From: Candidatus Obscuribacterales bacterium
GTDB lineage: Bacteria > Cyanobacteriota > Vampirovibrionia > Obscuribacterales > Obscuribacteraceae
Direction of reading: 5' to 3'
DNA length: 64,000 nucleotides
Assembly (NCBI GenBank): GCA_019750335.1
Contig: JAIEOQ010000008.1
Coordinates: forward strand, 1-64,000
Position numbers and translations under genes: made by a program. Positions within the stretch are counted from its first letter, which is position 1; each line of letters starts with the position of its first letter. Of the stretch, positions 18,884 to 26,431 are shown piece by piece. Below the pieces are notes generated by a model that worked only from the letters and a program-made list of their open reading frames with translations, did not search any database and was not told where the DNA came from.

Positions 18884-20988
18884 TCTTCTTCCTCTTCTTC
18901 GCCAGAAGTTGCTGGCGTTTCTGCAGTTGTTTTACCGGTAACCAACATATCCCGTCTCAACACTTGCTGATCGGTACCATTGAGAATGACCGCTCCGCGT
19001 TGAATATTTTGCAATTGAATCTGCTCGGTCAGAGCAAGCAAGCTCTTTTTCAATGCATGCTGCATACGCACAATAATAATCGGCAGTACACCTTGTGAAA
19101 ACAGAGAGAAAGCAACAGCGCTTTGAGCAACATCAGCCGTATCGAATATCACATAGTCAAAATGTTTATGCAGCTCAGCAATAAAACGCCTGCCGCTATC
19201 CAACTCGAAGGCAGAGCCAATAGTTTGATGCGCTTCGCAAGCTGCAACCCAAAAATTAGGAGCCACTTCTACCAATAAATTTTCCAGCCCCGAAGGAGTA
19301 GGAGACATCAAATAACGTTGAAGAGTTGGTGGATTTCTTAAATTAAAGAGTTTCACTACGCTGGGATTATATTCATCCGCTTCAATCAGACAGACTTTAC
19401 GGCCAGACTCAGCAAGAACTTGGCAAATGCCCACTGCCATATAAGTTTTACCTTGGCCGGGAGCACCACCAGTGATGCATACCATTTTGTCACGATCGGC
19501 CAGAAAGCGTAAGAAAGCCAAGCGCAAACGGTCAAACGATTGTTTGCTTTCCGCGCTTTGAGAATGTCCATCTCCAGTAGGAACCGTGCCAATAATCGGG
19601 TAACCCAAAATTGCATAAACGTCGTTGACGCTTCTGATCGTCGGCGTAAGGAAATGGACCAAAATTGCCGAGCCTGCCGACAGCAAAGCAGCTAAAATCA
19701 CTACGGCCAGCATAATCAGCTCTTCGCTTGGTCCCGAAGGTACGCTGGGAATCGAAGGTGGATCGATTATCTGAATGTTAGTAACACCGGAAGCTACGGT
19801 TTCAATCATTTCCGCCGAATTCAAACGTCCTTCAAGATCGGACAGTTCTTGCGATTGCAGCTCCTCCAGGCGCTTTAGCTCTGCATAGCGCAACTGTTTT
19901 GCCGGCAATGTCGCCAGTTGCTCCTGCTGCAAGGACAACTCATGGCTCTGCGCGGCGAGCGCGCCCTCCATCGCTCGTAAATCAGTTTCCGCTTGTCCGA
20001 CTTCAGACATTCCAGCCGATTTATCAATGTTCAGAAGATGCTTATGTCCTAGATTCTGCTCTTGCGGATTTTTATTGGCATGCTCAGTGAGCACTCGAAT
20101 TCTTTCGTCCGTAGCTTTTCTCAGGCTTTCGATATTTTGCCGCAAGACCTGTATGCGCGGATGACCCTCATGTAAATTATTAGACAAATGAGCTAAAGCC
20201 ACTTCTTTTTCAGCAATACTTTTATCCAAGCCTTGAATGGTGGCATCATCCTTGAGAGCGGCAACCAACTGTGTGTCGGATCTTTTGCGCGAATGCAAAT
20301 AAGAAACCAACTGCTGTTGTTTGGCTATTTCTACTCTTTGATCTTGGATTTTTCCTTTGGCTACAGCAATAGCGGTCAGCTTGGTCGAAATATCCTGCGA
20401 CAGGTCGACTGTTTTATTTTCTAAGTGAAATTGTTTGATTTGCTCGCCTGTTGCCGTAAGTTTTTCACGCAGCAGTTTGATTTGTTGCTGCAAAAATTTC
20501 CGCGTTCTGACGGCACTGGCAGCACTTTGAGAGCTGTTCAGCTCAAGAAAACCGTCAACAATCCCTTTGAGACCGATGTAGGCAACACGCGGATTAGGAT
20601 TGCTGTAGCTTAAGCTGAGAACGTCGGTTCCTTTAACTTCCTCTGTTTTCAGTCCGCTTTTCAGCATTCCTTTCGTTGGACATTTATTTTTGGGCAGACT
20701 TTTAAGCGCTTCGTTATAGGCATATTCCAAAACCATATCCGAATGAATTACTTCAGCAGCAGTTTTAATCGGATCGTTAAAGAACGAAGTAAAAGGCAAA
20801 TAAAGACCGGTAGCATTTTCCGAGCTGTCGGTTCCCGATTTGGGATATTGAGCCTGGATCCAGACTTTTGCCGAAGCCGTATATACATCAGGCTTCGACT
20901 TGATAACAGGAAGACCGATCGAAAGTACCAATACGAAAACCGCCGGAGCGATTGCATATTTGAGGATACCGAAAAAAGAGCGACCCAT
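18868..20988 (-). CDS. Wzc-like chain-length determinant/ATPase (BY-kinase-type)
   Basis: 706 residues. A first TM segment (residues 10-28) is followed by a Wzz domain, long coiled coils (about 150-400), a second TM near 435-460 (ELIMLAVVILAALLSAGSA) and a cytoplasmic P-loop ATPase. Walker A reads GGAPGQGKTYMAV near 506. The usual Walker A' DxD is VCLIEADEYNPS, and Walker B is YVIFDTADVAQS. The C-terminus is TSGEEEEEDQLWS, with no tyrosine cluster, so autophosphorylation of the classic kind is unlikely. It would couple polymerisation to export with the SLBB proteins. Initiates downstream of TGC TAAGAT. Confidence 0.9.
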   Translation of the reverse strand: MGRSFFGILKYAIAPAVFVLVLSIGLPVIKSKPDVYTASAKVWIQAQYPKSGTDSSENATGLYLPFTSFFNDPIKTAAEVIHSDMVLEYAYNEALKSLPKNKCPTKGMLKSGLKTEEVKGTDVLSLSYSNPNPRVAYIGLKGIVDGFLELNSSQSAASAVRTRKFLQQQIKLLREKLTATGEQIKQFHLENKTVDLSQDISTKLTAIAVAKGKIQDQRVEIAKQQQLVSYLHSRKRSDTQLVAALKDDATIQGLDKSIAEKEVALAHLSNNLHEGHPRIQVLRQNIESLRKATDERIRVLTEHANKNPQEQNLGHKHLLNIDKSAGMSEVGQAETDLRAMEGALAAQSHELSLQQEQLATLPAKQLRYAELKRLEELQSQELSDLEGRLNSAEMIETVASGVTNIQIIDPPSIPSVPSGPSEELIMLAVVILAALLSAGSAILVHFLTPTIRSVNDVYAILGYPIIGTVPTGDGHSQSAESKQSFDRLRLAFLRFLADRDKMVCITGGAPGQGKTYMAVGICQVLAESGRKVCLIEADEYNPSVVKLFNLRNPPTLQRYLMSPTPSGLENLLVEVAPNFWVAACEAHQTIGSAFELDSGRRFIAELHKHFDYVIFDTADVAQSAVAFSLFSQGVLPIIIVRMQHALKKSLLALTEQIQLQNIQRGAVILNGTDQQVLRRDMLVTGKTTAETPATSGEEEEEDQLWS

Positions 20989-21017
20989 TCACAAATCCAT
21001 ACTAAAGGCACGAAGCA

Positions 21018-21026
21018 ATCTTAGCA
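21018..21026 (-). promoter_or_regulatory. Extended -10 (TGC TAAGAT) for wzc-like gene
   Basis: On the minus strand TGC then TAAGAT, about 30 bases upstream of the ATG at 20988. The identical 9-mer is found upstream of the gene starting at 41603. Confidence 0.55.
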
Positions 21027-21066
21027 TTTAGCCCGTGACAAAATATGTCTTCTCGCCTATGAACTC

Positions 21067-21963
21067 TCAGACTTTCAACCAAGCAGACAGATCTCGATCA
21101 AGCAAAGCCTGCAATTGCAGGACGTCTTCTCGGACGATTTCAATCAGACGCGCTCGATCTTTACTGCTAAGCGGTTGCGGTCTCACCCTTGAGAAGTCGC
21201 GAATCGCATAATAGAGTTTATAAGTAAAAGCCTCAAAGGATGGTCCTTCCGGTGCCGGTTTAAACGGATCCGGCTTTAACAATTTACGCAAAGAGTTAGC
21301 TGGACCAAACTTAGTAAGCAACGCATCCAACGCTTGGTTTCGTATTACTCTTGTTTCATTGAATTTATAGGTGGCTTGCACTTCGAAAGTCTGATCCACA
21401 TCCAGAAATTCAAAGGCGGATCTAACTACATCCTTGGGGTTGTCGCGTATATCCTCATACAGATATATCTTGATCTGTTTTGGATCAAAGAGATCGTAAT
21501 AGCGGCGTAATTGTTCAAAATAAAGCGATTTACGCACATAACGGGGTGCCCAGCCACCCCCGTGATAACGCAAATGTCGATCTTCTTTTTCTACGGCATA
21601 CCATAAGTCCGGAGACTTTTCGCTACCAAGACTTTTAAGAAAAGTGTATTCCGAATGAATTCGCTCAGCCGGATCTCTCAAAATTGCTATGAGCCTGACG
21701 TCCGGCAATTTTTTTTTGATTAGCGCAGGGGCTTCCAAGCTTGATAAATAATGGATTGAAGCTTCGCCAACCGCTTTCTCGTCTCGCACTGGATCAAACA
21801 AAGCAGCGTAATCTTGCGCTGTCGATTTAACTACGTCTCTGGTTATAAAGTAATTTGGTTCTTTTTTTAGGGGCAAAAAAATTTGCGGGTGCTGCTGGAG
21901 ATAGTTATATAACGAAGTAGTCCCGCATTTAGGCGCGCCAAATATTATGAAGTTGGGTAGCAT
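21067..21963 (-). CDS. PAPS-dependent sulfotransferase
   Basis: 298 residues. The 5'-phosphosulfate loop is FGAPKCGTTSLYNYL at residues 8-22, and the 3'-phosphate motif is LIAILRDPAERIHSEY near 92. The order and spacing match heparan-sulfate-type sulfotransferases (Sulfotransfer_1). It moves a sulfate from PAPS to a hydroxyl or amine of a glycan. A gene on its own between the Wzc-like and the sugar-phosphate transferase genes. No PAPS-synthesis gene is in this window, so the donor must come from elsewhere. Confidence 0.92.
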   Translation of the reverse strand: MLPNFIIFGAPKCGTTSLYNYLQQHPQIFLPLKKEPNYFITRDVVKSTAQDYAALFDPVRDEKAVGEASIHYLSSLEAPALIKKKLPDVRLIAILRDPAERIHSEYTFLKSLGSEKSPDLWYAVEKEDRHLRYHGGGWAPRYVRKSLYFEQLRRYYDLFDPKQIKIYLYEDIRDNPKDVVRSAFEFLDVDQTFEVQATYKFNETRVIRNQALDALLTKFGPANSLRKLLKPDPFKPAPEGPSFEAFTYKLYYAIRDFSRVRPQPLSSKDRARLIEIVREDVLQLQALLDRDLSAWLKV

Positions 21964-22032
21964 GTAAAAGTCCTTGCTCGTTACAAAAACGGTAACAGGC
22001 GCAGGATTTATTTTACCTGAAGGATCACAACT

Positions 22033-22740
22033 CTATGGAGTCCAACCGCCAACCAAAAATACTATTTGCGATACAGCAGAAGCTAAAGCAAAGATGCAGA
22101 CAGTTCGGCATTGAATCAGCGAGCGGTAGAAAACATAAAAGTCAAGGTGCCAGCTCAAATTGTTTTCGTACTGATTGTTCAATTCAAAACGCTGCCGGTA
22201 AGCTTTTTCTAAATCGCCAAGCTTATCTCTGTTTACTTGTTCCAGCCCAATTAATCCAGGACGGACATTAGGAATGAAGCCCGGATAGCTGGCGGAGTAA
22301 CCTTCCCCATGCAAGCGGCGAATACAGCGGACCCAAAGCGGACGAGGGCCGATTATGCTCATATCCCCTTTAATAATATTGATGAGTTGCGGCAATTCAT
22401 CAACTTTAGTATCTCTTAGAAACTTGCCAATATTTGTGATGACTGCTGTTTCAGCAGTAGACATTGTTCTGAATTTATAAATAGTAAACGTCTTACCGCC
22501 CTTTCCCATCCGCGTCTGGGTGTACAAAACCGGACCCTGGCTGTCAAGCTTGATGCATATACCCACCAGCAGGAAGAGCGGAAAGCAAAGCACGAGACTT
22601 ACAGCAGCCAAAACACAATCCATGACACGCTTTAAGTAGTGCGTGTAAATTCCACCAGGAATTTCAATGGGCAGGGAATTAAGAAAAGTCGAGTCCTGAG
22701 CAATCGCCTCAGAAGTAAAGATTGGCAACCTTTCTCTCAT
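22033..22740 (-). CDS. Initiating sugar-phosphate transferase (WcaJ/RfbP-like)
   Basis: 235 residues, so only the catalytic domain with one leading membrane helix (residues 37-60). Motifs: KLDSQGPVLYTQTRMGKGGK, TIYKFRTMS, then KVDELPQLINIIKGDMSIIGPRP. It transfers a sugar-1-phosphate from a nucleotide sugar to undecaprenyl phosphate, the first membrane step of repeat-unit assembly. An extra hydrophobic C-terminal tail (FALASAVSQIVFLVGGW) is unusual. GAGG lies about 6 bases before the ATG. Confidence 0.93.
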   Translation of the reverse strand: MRERLPIFTSEAIAQDSTFLNSLPIEIPGGIYTHYLKRVMDCVLAAVSLVLCFPLFLLVGICIKLDSQGPVLYTQTRMGKGGKTFTIYKFRTMSTAETAVITNIGKFLRDTKVDELPQLINIIKGDMSIIGPRPLWVRCIRRLHGEGYSASYPGFIPNVRPGLIGLEQVNRDKLGDLEKAYRQRFELNNQYENNLSWHLDFYVFYRSLIQCRTVCIFALASAVSQIVFLVGGWTP

Positions 22741-22864
22741 TAAACCTCACGTTAATATTGGGGAACTAATGTCTTTATCATTTATACCCTGATAGCCAAT
22801 TAATAAACTCAGATTTAAACTGTAAAATAGACAAAAGTTTTAGTTAAGCGCAAAAGGTTAAATA

Positions 22865-23581
22865 ATGGACAAAGCAGTGATTCTGGCCGGCGGACAAGGA
22901 CAGAGATTACGCCCGCTGACGTCTGATCGCCCCAAATGTATGGTTGAGGTTTTAGGTACGCCGCTAATGGCTTTTCAACTACATTGGTTGCGCTCTAACG
23001 GAATCAAAGAAGTTGTCATAGCTTGCGGTTACCACTGGAAATCAATTGAAGATTTTTTTGGCAACGGCTCTAAGATGGGGCTTTCAATCCGCTATGCCGT
23101 TGAGGAAGAGCCTTTAGGCCGGGGCGGCGCCTTAAAAGCTGCTTTGCAAATACTCAATTTACAAAAAAACGAGTTCGCCTTTGCCGTCAACGGTGATATC
23201 CTTTCCAACTTGAAACTTAATGAGCTGGCTGAATTTCATAAACAGTCAGGGGTACTCTGCACCGTGGTCACAGTGCCTTTGCAAAGTCCTTACGGAATTG
23301 TCGAGATCGATACGAATTCTAAAATTATCGCTTTCCGCGAAAAACCCGTTCTGCCGTACAAAGTAAACGCCGGGATGTACGCATTTGATTCCGCGGCGCT
23401 TTCTCTCCTTCCTGACAAAGGCGATCATGAGGAAACGACCTTTCCGACTCTGGCAAAAGAAGGCAAGCTAGCCGCTTTGCAGAAAGATATTTTTTGGAAA
23501 CCGGTCGACACAGTGAAAGATCTGGGAGAGCTAAAAATCGAGTTGGAAAAGTTTCTTTTACAATCATTCTTTGCCGGATGA
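22865..23581 (+). CDS. Sugar-1-phosphate nucleotidyltransferase
   Basis: 238 residues. The nucleotide loop is ILAGGQGQRLRPLTSDRPK at residues 6-24, and FAVNGDILSNL near 108 holds the metal aspartate. FREKPVLPYKVNAGMYAFD follows. It resembles mannose-1-phosphate guanylyltransferase and HddC-type enzymes, so GTP plus mannose- or heptose-1-phosphate is likely but not shown. If it makes GDP-mannose it would feed gmd. Its stop overlaps the start of the HprK-like gene by 3 to 4 bases (ATGA), so both are made together. Nucleotidyltransferases of this type are known neighbours of HprK/PqqD exopolysaccharide modules. Confidence 0.9.
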   Translation: MDKAVILAGGQGQRLRPLTSDRPKCMVEVLGTPLMAFQLHWLRSNGIKEVVIACGYHWKSIEDFFGNGSKMGLSIRYAVEEEPLGRGGALKAALQILNLQKNEFAFAVNGDILSNLKLNELAEFHKQSGVLCTVVTVPLQSPYGIVEIDTNSKIIAFREKPVLPYKVNAGMYAFDSAALSLLPDKGDHEETTFPTLAKEGKLAALQKDIFWKPVDTVKDLGELKIELEKFLLQSFFAG

Positions 23582-24360
23582 AATCAGTATTTCAAATAGG
23601 ACTTTTCAAATTCAGCTTGTCTTGTGCAGATGCTCAGCTTGCCGAAACAGTCGGCAACGTTTTTGCTCCGGCAAGCGAGCCAACCACTCCCAACGAAAAT
23701 ATAGACCTGGAAGAACTCAGCACGAACGAAGACGGCCAATACTTAGCAGATCCGCTGGACCTGCTGATCGATAAAATCATCGACTTGTCCTACGCTAAGC
23801 ATCAAGGGTTTATTTATTTGGATGCAGCAGTTCTTGTTCATCCCAAAGGTGCCGCCAGCATGATTGTCGGACGTTCTTACTCCGGCAAAACCACCTCAGC
23901 CCTTTCTTTATGCTTGAGCAAAGGCTGGAAACTCTTAAGCGAAGACATCAGCTATATTGAACCGACTCGGGGAAGGTTTCTTACAGTTGTTTGTCCCTTA
24001 TCGATCAGACAACCGACCTGGCAGTTGATTGAAACACAGCTGAATATTCGCCGGCGCTCCTTAGTTGCCGATCGCTGGCTGCATTGCCCGGACCTATTCG
24101 TTAAAAACATAGACTTACACTTGAATCAAATTGAGAACATTTTTTTCTTGTCTTCGAATGCTAGCCAAAATGGAATTGCATTTTCAACCGAACAGATTCA
24201 ACCGGTTACCGCCTTGCACCAAGCTTTGCCTACCTCCAATTTACTGAGAGCACCGCATACGATTCCGTTTTTTTCGGCAAACATCGAAAATAGCCGCTGC
24301 TTCTCAATCCAGGGCGGAAATCTAAAAGAACGCGTTGATTTTATTAACGCTACCGTGTGA
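23578..24360 (+). CDS. HprK-like P-loop kinase
   Basis: 260 residues from the ATG at 23578, which overlaps the upstream stop; an upstream frame from 23494 lies inside the nucleotidyltransferase. The P-loop is GRSYSGKTT at residues 98-106, and the acidic motif following it is LLSEDISYIEP near 119-129, as in HPr kinase C-terminal domains (HprK-related kinase). It lacks the N-terminal HprK domain. HprK-related proteins of this kind occur with PqqD-like proteins in exopolysaccharide and peptide-modification clusters; their substrates are mostly unknown. It overlaps the phosphodiesterase-like gene tail to tail by 11 bases. Confidence 0.8.
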   Translation: MKSVFQIGLFKFSLSCADAQLAETVGNVFAPASEPTTPNENIDLEELSTNEDGQYLADPLDLLIDKIIDLSYAKHQGFIYLDAAVLVHPKGAASMIVGRSYSGKTTSALSLCLSKGWKLLSEDISYIEPTRGRFLTVVCPLSIRQPTWQLIETQLNIRRRSLVADRWLHCPDLFVKNIDLHLNQIENIFFLSSNASQNGIAFSTEQIQPVTALHQALPTSNLLRAPHTIPFFSANIENSRCFSIQGGNLKERVDFINATV

Positions 24361-25624
24361 ACAAGAGTCTGTGCAAAGACTTTAGCCTTAAGTAAGGAGG
24401 CAATTGCTCCAATCGTTCGTGGGAAGCGAGAAGAAATCCTTCACCATAATGTACAGTTCGTGGCGTCCAATCCTCACGAAAATCGCCTTGCTCTCTGGCG
24501 CTGAATGCCAAGCCGCGGCCACTTACAACCAGTTCCGGTCCTCGGTAAGAGGGAGCCGTATTCTCAGAACGATGGATCACAGTCGGCAATTCTTCAGCAG
24601 CCAACATCTTTTCAATTTCACTTAAAATGTGAGCCTTAGCGCTATCATCCACTACACCGTTCAAAAAGCGACTTTTGCTATTGAGCATAATCGTTCCTTC
24701 TACAGGCGAACAGGCTTGTCCGGCATCCACTGCGTAAAGATTGGCTCCGGCATTTCTAAACGCTTCCGGGTTTACTGCATGCAAAGCTTGAGTTCGGCTA
24801 CCTTTGACTGCTCGATTGCCTTCTCGATTTAAAAAACCATTGCGCGCTAATAGCTGATTCAGATCAAGAACTCGCTCACACGGTACATGAGCATAAGTAG
24901 AAAAAATGAACGTATTGCTTGAACCAACCAACTGCTCCAAAGAAGATAGCAAAGCGCTGAGCTTAGTCAAAAACCGCCGCCAAGATGAACAATAGCGAAA
25001 CGATGGACTGCAAAATTCATTGCCGAAAGCATGAAACATACAATCAAATGTCGTTATTCTTAAAATTGCCAACCGGCAAGAATGTTTTCGCAAAATATCC
25101 AGACTGATTGCTACTCGAGCCAGTTCATGTTCCAAAAAACATTCGAGATCAGCTGCGGAAAGGATGTTCACTGAAGAGAAAAAAGGACGCGGACGATAAG
25201 CTGAAATCTCGAGATTCGGAGGGAAATAACGCATAGCCAAGGGCATTGAACCGTCCGACAACCAAATGCGTTTACCTGAAGGTAACAGTAAGGGCACATT
25301 GGCAATTAGAGTTGCTGCTTCTGGCGACAAAGAATCTAAGTTTGTTTGCACCAACAAATTTTTTTCGCTGGCAATCTGAACATTGCTCAACGAGTCCGTG
25401 ACAACACCATAACCATACACACCATTCTTAGTCCAGCTTTCTCCTGTCAGCAACTCCGCCCAGATTGCTTGAGGGCTTTGAAAATGCGAGCCTCGAACAG
25501 TTACGGACTTTCGCCCGGACAACAATTTGCTTAAGTTTGGTTCCAATTGAGACTGTTGAAAATAGCCAGCCCAAGAAAGACCGTCCAGACACACCAAAAG
25601 TCTTGGATCTTCCGGCGAAGACAC
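24350..25624 (-). CDS. Degenerate type I phosphodiesterase/nucleotide pyrophosphatase-like protein
   Basis: 424 residues, starting at GTG 9 bases after the small peptide gene. The fold signature is present: RLLVCLDGLSWAGYF at the N-terminus, AIWAELLTGESWTKNGVYGY near residue 50 and ITTFDCMFHAFGNEF near 190 in place of DxxxH. In active homologues a second metal site reads SDHG; here the equivalent reads STYAHVP near residue 245. The C-terminal HYGEGFLLASHE matches the family. Alkaline-phosphatase-superfamily members cleave phosphodiesters, but loss of the DH pair suggests altered or no hydrolysis. Third gene of the PqqD operon. Confidence 0.72.
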   Translation of the reverse strand: MSSPEDPRLLVCLDGLSWAGYFQQSQLEPNLSKLLSGRKSVTVRGSHFQSPQAIWAELLTGESWTKNGVYGYGVVTDSLSNVQIASEKNLLVQTNLDSLSPEAATLIANVPLLLPSGKRIWLSDGSMPLAMRYFPPNLEISAYRPRPFFSSVNILSAADLECFLEHELARVAISLDILRKHSCRLAILRITTFDCMFHAFGNEFCSPSFRYCSSWRRFLTKLSALLSSLEQLVGSSNTFIFSTYAHVPCERVLDLNQLLARNGFLNREGNRAVKGSRTQALHAVNPEAFRNAGANLYAVDAGQACSPVEGTIMLNSKSRFLNGVVDDSAKAHILSEIEKMLAAEELPTVIHRSENTAPSYRGPELVVSGRGLAFSAREQGDFREDWTPRTVHYGEGFLLASHERLEQLPPYLRLKSLHRLLFTR

Positions 25625-25633
25625 GCAGATTAT

Positions 25634-25885
25634 CTAACTCGCATCAGGAGACATGGTTGGAGGCGTACGCTTCTGTATGCTATGCCGCGCGTAAGCCGGA
25701 GGAACGAGAAATTTATCAACCACAGCAGGAGCTGAGCTTATTGCGCCTAACAGAAGGACTCGTTTAACAAAATCCTCTCGCGACATACGTTCGACGCAAG
25801 ACTCTTGATTAGAGGTTTTCGATTGATCCGAATTGTTAGACAACGTATTCAACCCCAGTGGCTTACTTCCACTATCATACCACAA
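25634..25885 (-). CDS. 83-residue peptide with a Tat-like signal but no RR pair
   Basis: A small protein between the PqqD-like gene (24-base gap) and the phosphodiesterase-like gene (9-base gap). The first 33 residues are polar and Ser/Asn-rich. Residues 34-66 read like an export signal: SREDFVKR, then a hydrophobic run LLLGAISSAPAVV, then KFLVPPAYA, an AxA cleavage site. Only about 17 residues (beginning RHSIQKR) follow. It has no twin arginine, so it would use Sec or be held in the membrane. It could be a secreted peptide, a PqqD client or a remnant. I do not recognise a named family. Confidence 0.62.
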   Translation of the reverse strand: MWYDSGSKPLGLNTLSNNSDQSKTSNQESCVERMSREDFVKRVLLLGAISSAPAVVDKFLVPPAYARHSIQKRTPPTMSPDAS

Positions 25886-25909
25886 AAGTTACGTTTTTCT
25901 AACATCACT

Positions 25910-26185
25910 TTATCGGAAAGCTATTAACCCCTGATTATGCAATTCATCAATCAAAGCTTTGGTTTCGTCCAAAGAGTTCGGACGTTTCGATATTTCAGCA
26001 ATTATGCTGCCCATCTCAGCAAGACTGGTTTGTCCGTCACAATATTCCCAGATGATTGCCGCAGCAGGATTTAGTGTTTCAGCCCAATCCGACCGGGAGT
26101 CGAATAAGACCACATGTCCATCCGGAAGCAAAGTGGACTGGATGCCTTCCATTCTGCGCGGGTAGATTTTGCTGCTATCATCCAT
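25910..26185 (-). CDS. PqqD-like peptide chaperone (RRE-type)
   Basis: 91 residues from the ATG at 26185; a longer frame to 26266 is in the divergent gene and its first 27 residues would not be transcribed from the promoter at 26220. The winged-helix PqqD pattern is visible: DGHVVLFD, then TLNPAAAIIWEYCDGQTSLAEM and a C-terminal helix LIDELHNQGLIAF. PqqD domains bind precursor leaders and present them to modifying enzymes. It begins an operon with the 83-residue peptide and the phosphodiesterase-like gene, next to an HprK-like kinase and a graspetide-type pair. Confidence 0.88.
   Translation of the reverse strand: MDDSSKIYPRRMEGIQSTLLPDGHVVLFDSRSDWAETLNPAAAIIWEYCDGQTSLAEMGSIIAEISKRPNSLDETKALIDELHNQGLIAFR
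26173..26181 (+). promoter_or_regulatory. Extended -10 (TGC TATCAT) for precursor/ATP-grasp operon
   Basis: TGC directly before TATCAT (5 of 6 consensus). Transcription would begin near 26188 and the ATG at 26204 follows a leader of about 16 bases carrying AAGGA. The site lies at the very start of the opposite pqqD-like coding region. Confidence 0.5.
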
Positions 26186-26203
26186 ACGTTGAAGGAAATA
26201 CCG

Positions 26204-26431
26204 ATGTCTCAACTTCCTGATTCTAGCAGTTCCGATGAAGTCGATTCTGGCAAAACAACACGCCAAAGAATCGCCAATTTACTGCCTTTTTTTCTAAGGG
26301 CTTGGTATCTAAGGGACTATGAACAAGGTGACCCGCTCACTAAAGCAGAAGGATTTAGATTCACAACCAGCTCAGTCAACCATTATTCAGATCCCCTATG
26401 TGATATCACCTCTTCGGATTTTCCTCTGTGA
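26204..26431 (+). CDS. Candidate graspetide precursor peptide
   Basis: 75 residues from the ATG at 26204, with AAGGA 7 bases before it; an upstream in-frame start at 26114 is less likely because the promoter and ribosome site lie between. Residues 1-20 are Ser/Asp-rich, and residues 23-40 read IANLLPFFLRAWYLRDYE, similar in kind to the PFFARFLE helix of microviridin leaders. From residue 46 on there are clustered T/S/K and D/E residues (PLTKAEG, TTSSV, YSDPLCDITSSDFPL), including the near-repeat SDPL/SDFPL, plus one Cys. It overlaps the ATP-grasp gene by 4 bases (GTGA). No known core (for example TxKxPSD) is present. Confidence 0.68.
   Translation: MSQLPDSSSSDEVDSGKTTRQRIANLLPFFLRAWYLRDYEQGDPLTKAEGFRFTTSSVNHYSDPLCDITSSDFPL
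26220..26228 (-). promoter_or_regulatory. Extended -10 (TGC TAGAAT) for pqqD-like operon
   Basis: On the minus strand TGC then TAGAAT, about 35 bases upstream of the PqqD-like ATG at 26185. It lies inside the precursor-peptide coding region. Start would be near 26213, so the two divergent transcripts overlap at their 5' ends by about 25 bases. Confidence 0.5.

Noticed and set aside
23494..23577. Upstream start of the HprK-like protein
   Set aside because: It lies wholly within the nucleotidyltransferase coding region; the ATG overlapping that stop gives the natural N-terminus.
25634..25885. Twin-arginine (Tat) signal on the 83-residue peptide
   Set aside because: The string is SREDFVKR, with no RR or KR pair at the needed place.
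26114..26203. Upstream in-frame extension of the precursor peptide (30 more residues)
   Set aside because: It runs over the divergent PqqD-like coding region, and the better Shine-Dalgarno and -10 lie between it and the ATG at 26204.
26186..26266. 27-residue N-terminal extension of the PqqD-like protein
   Set aside because: It overlaps the precursor gene, the predicted transcript would start inside it, and PqqD domains normally begin near the 91-residue form.
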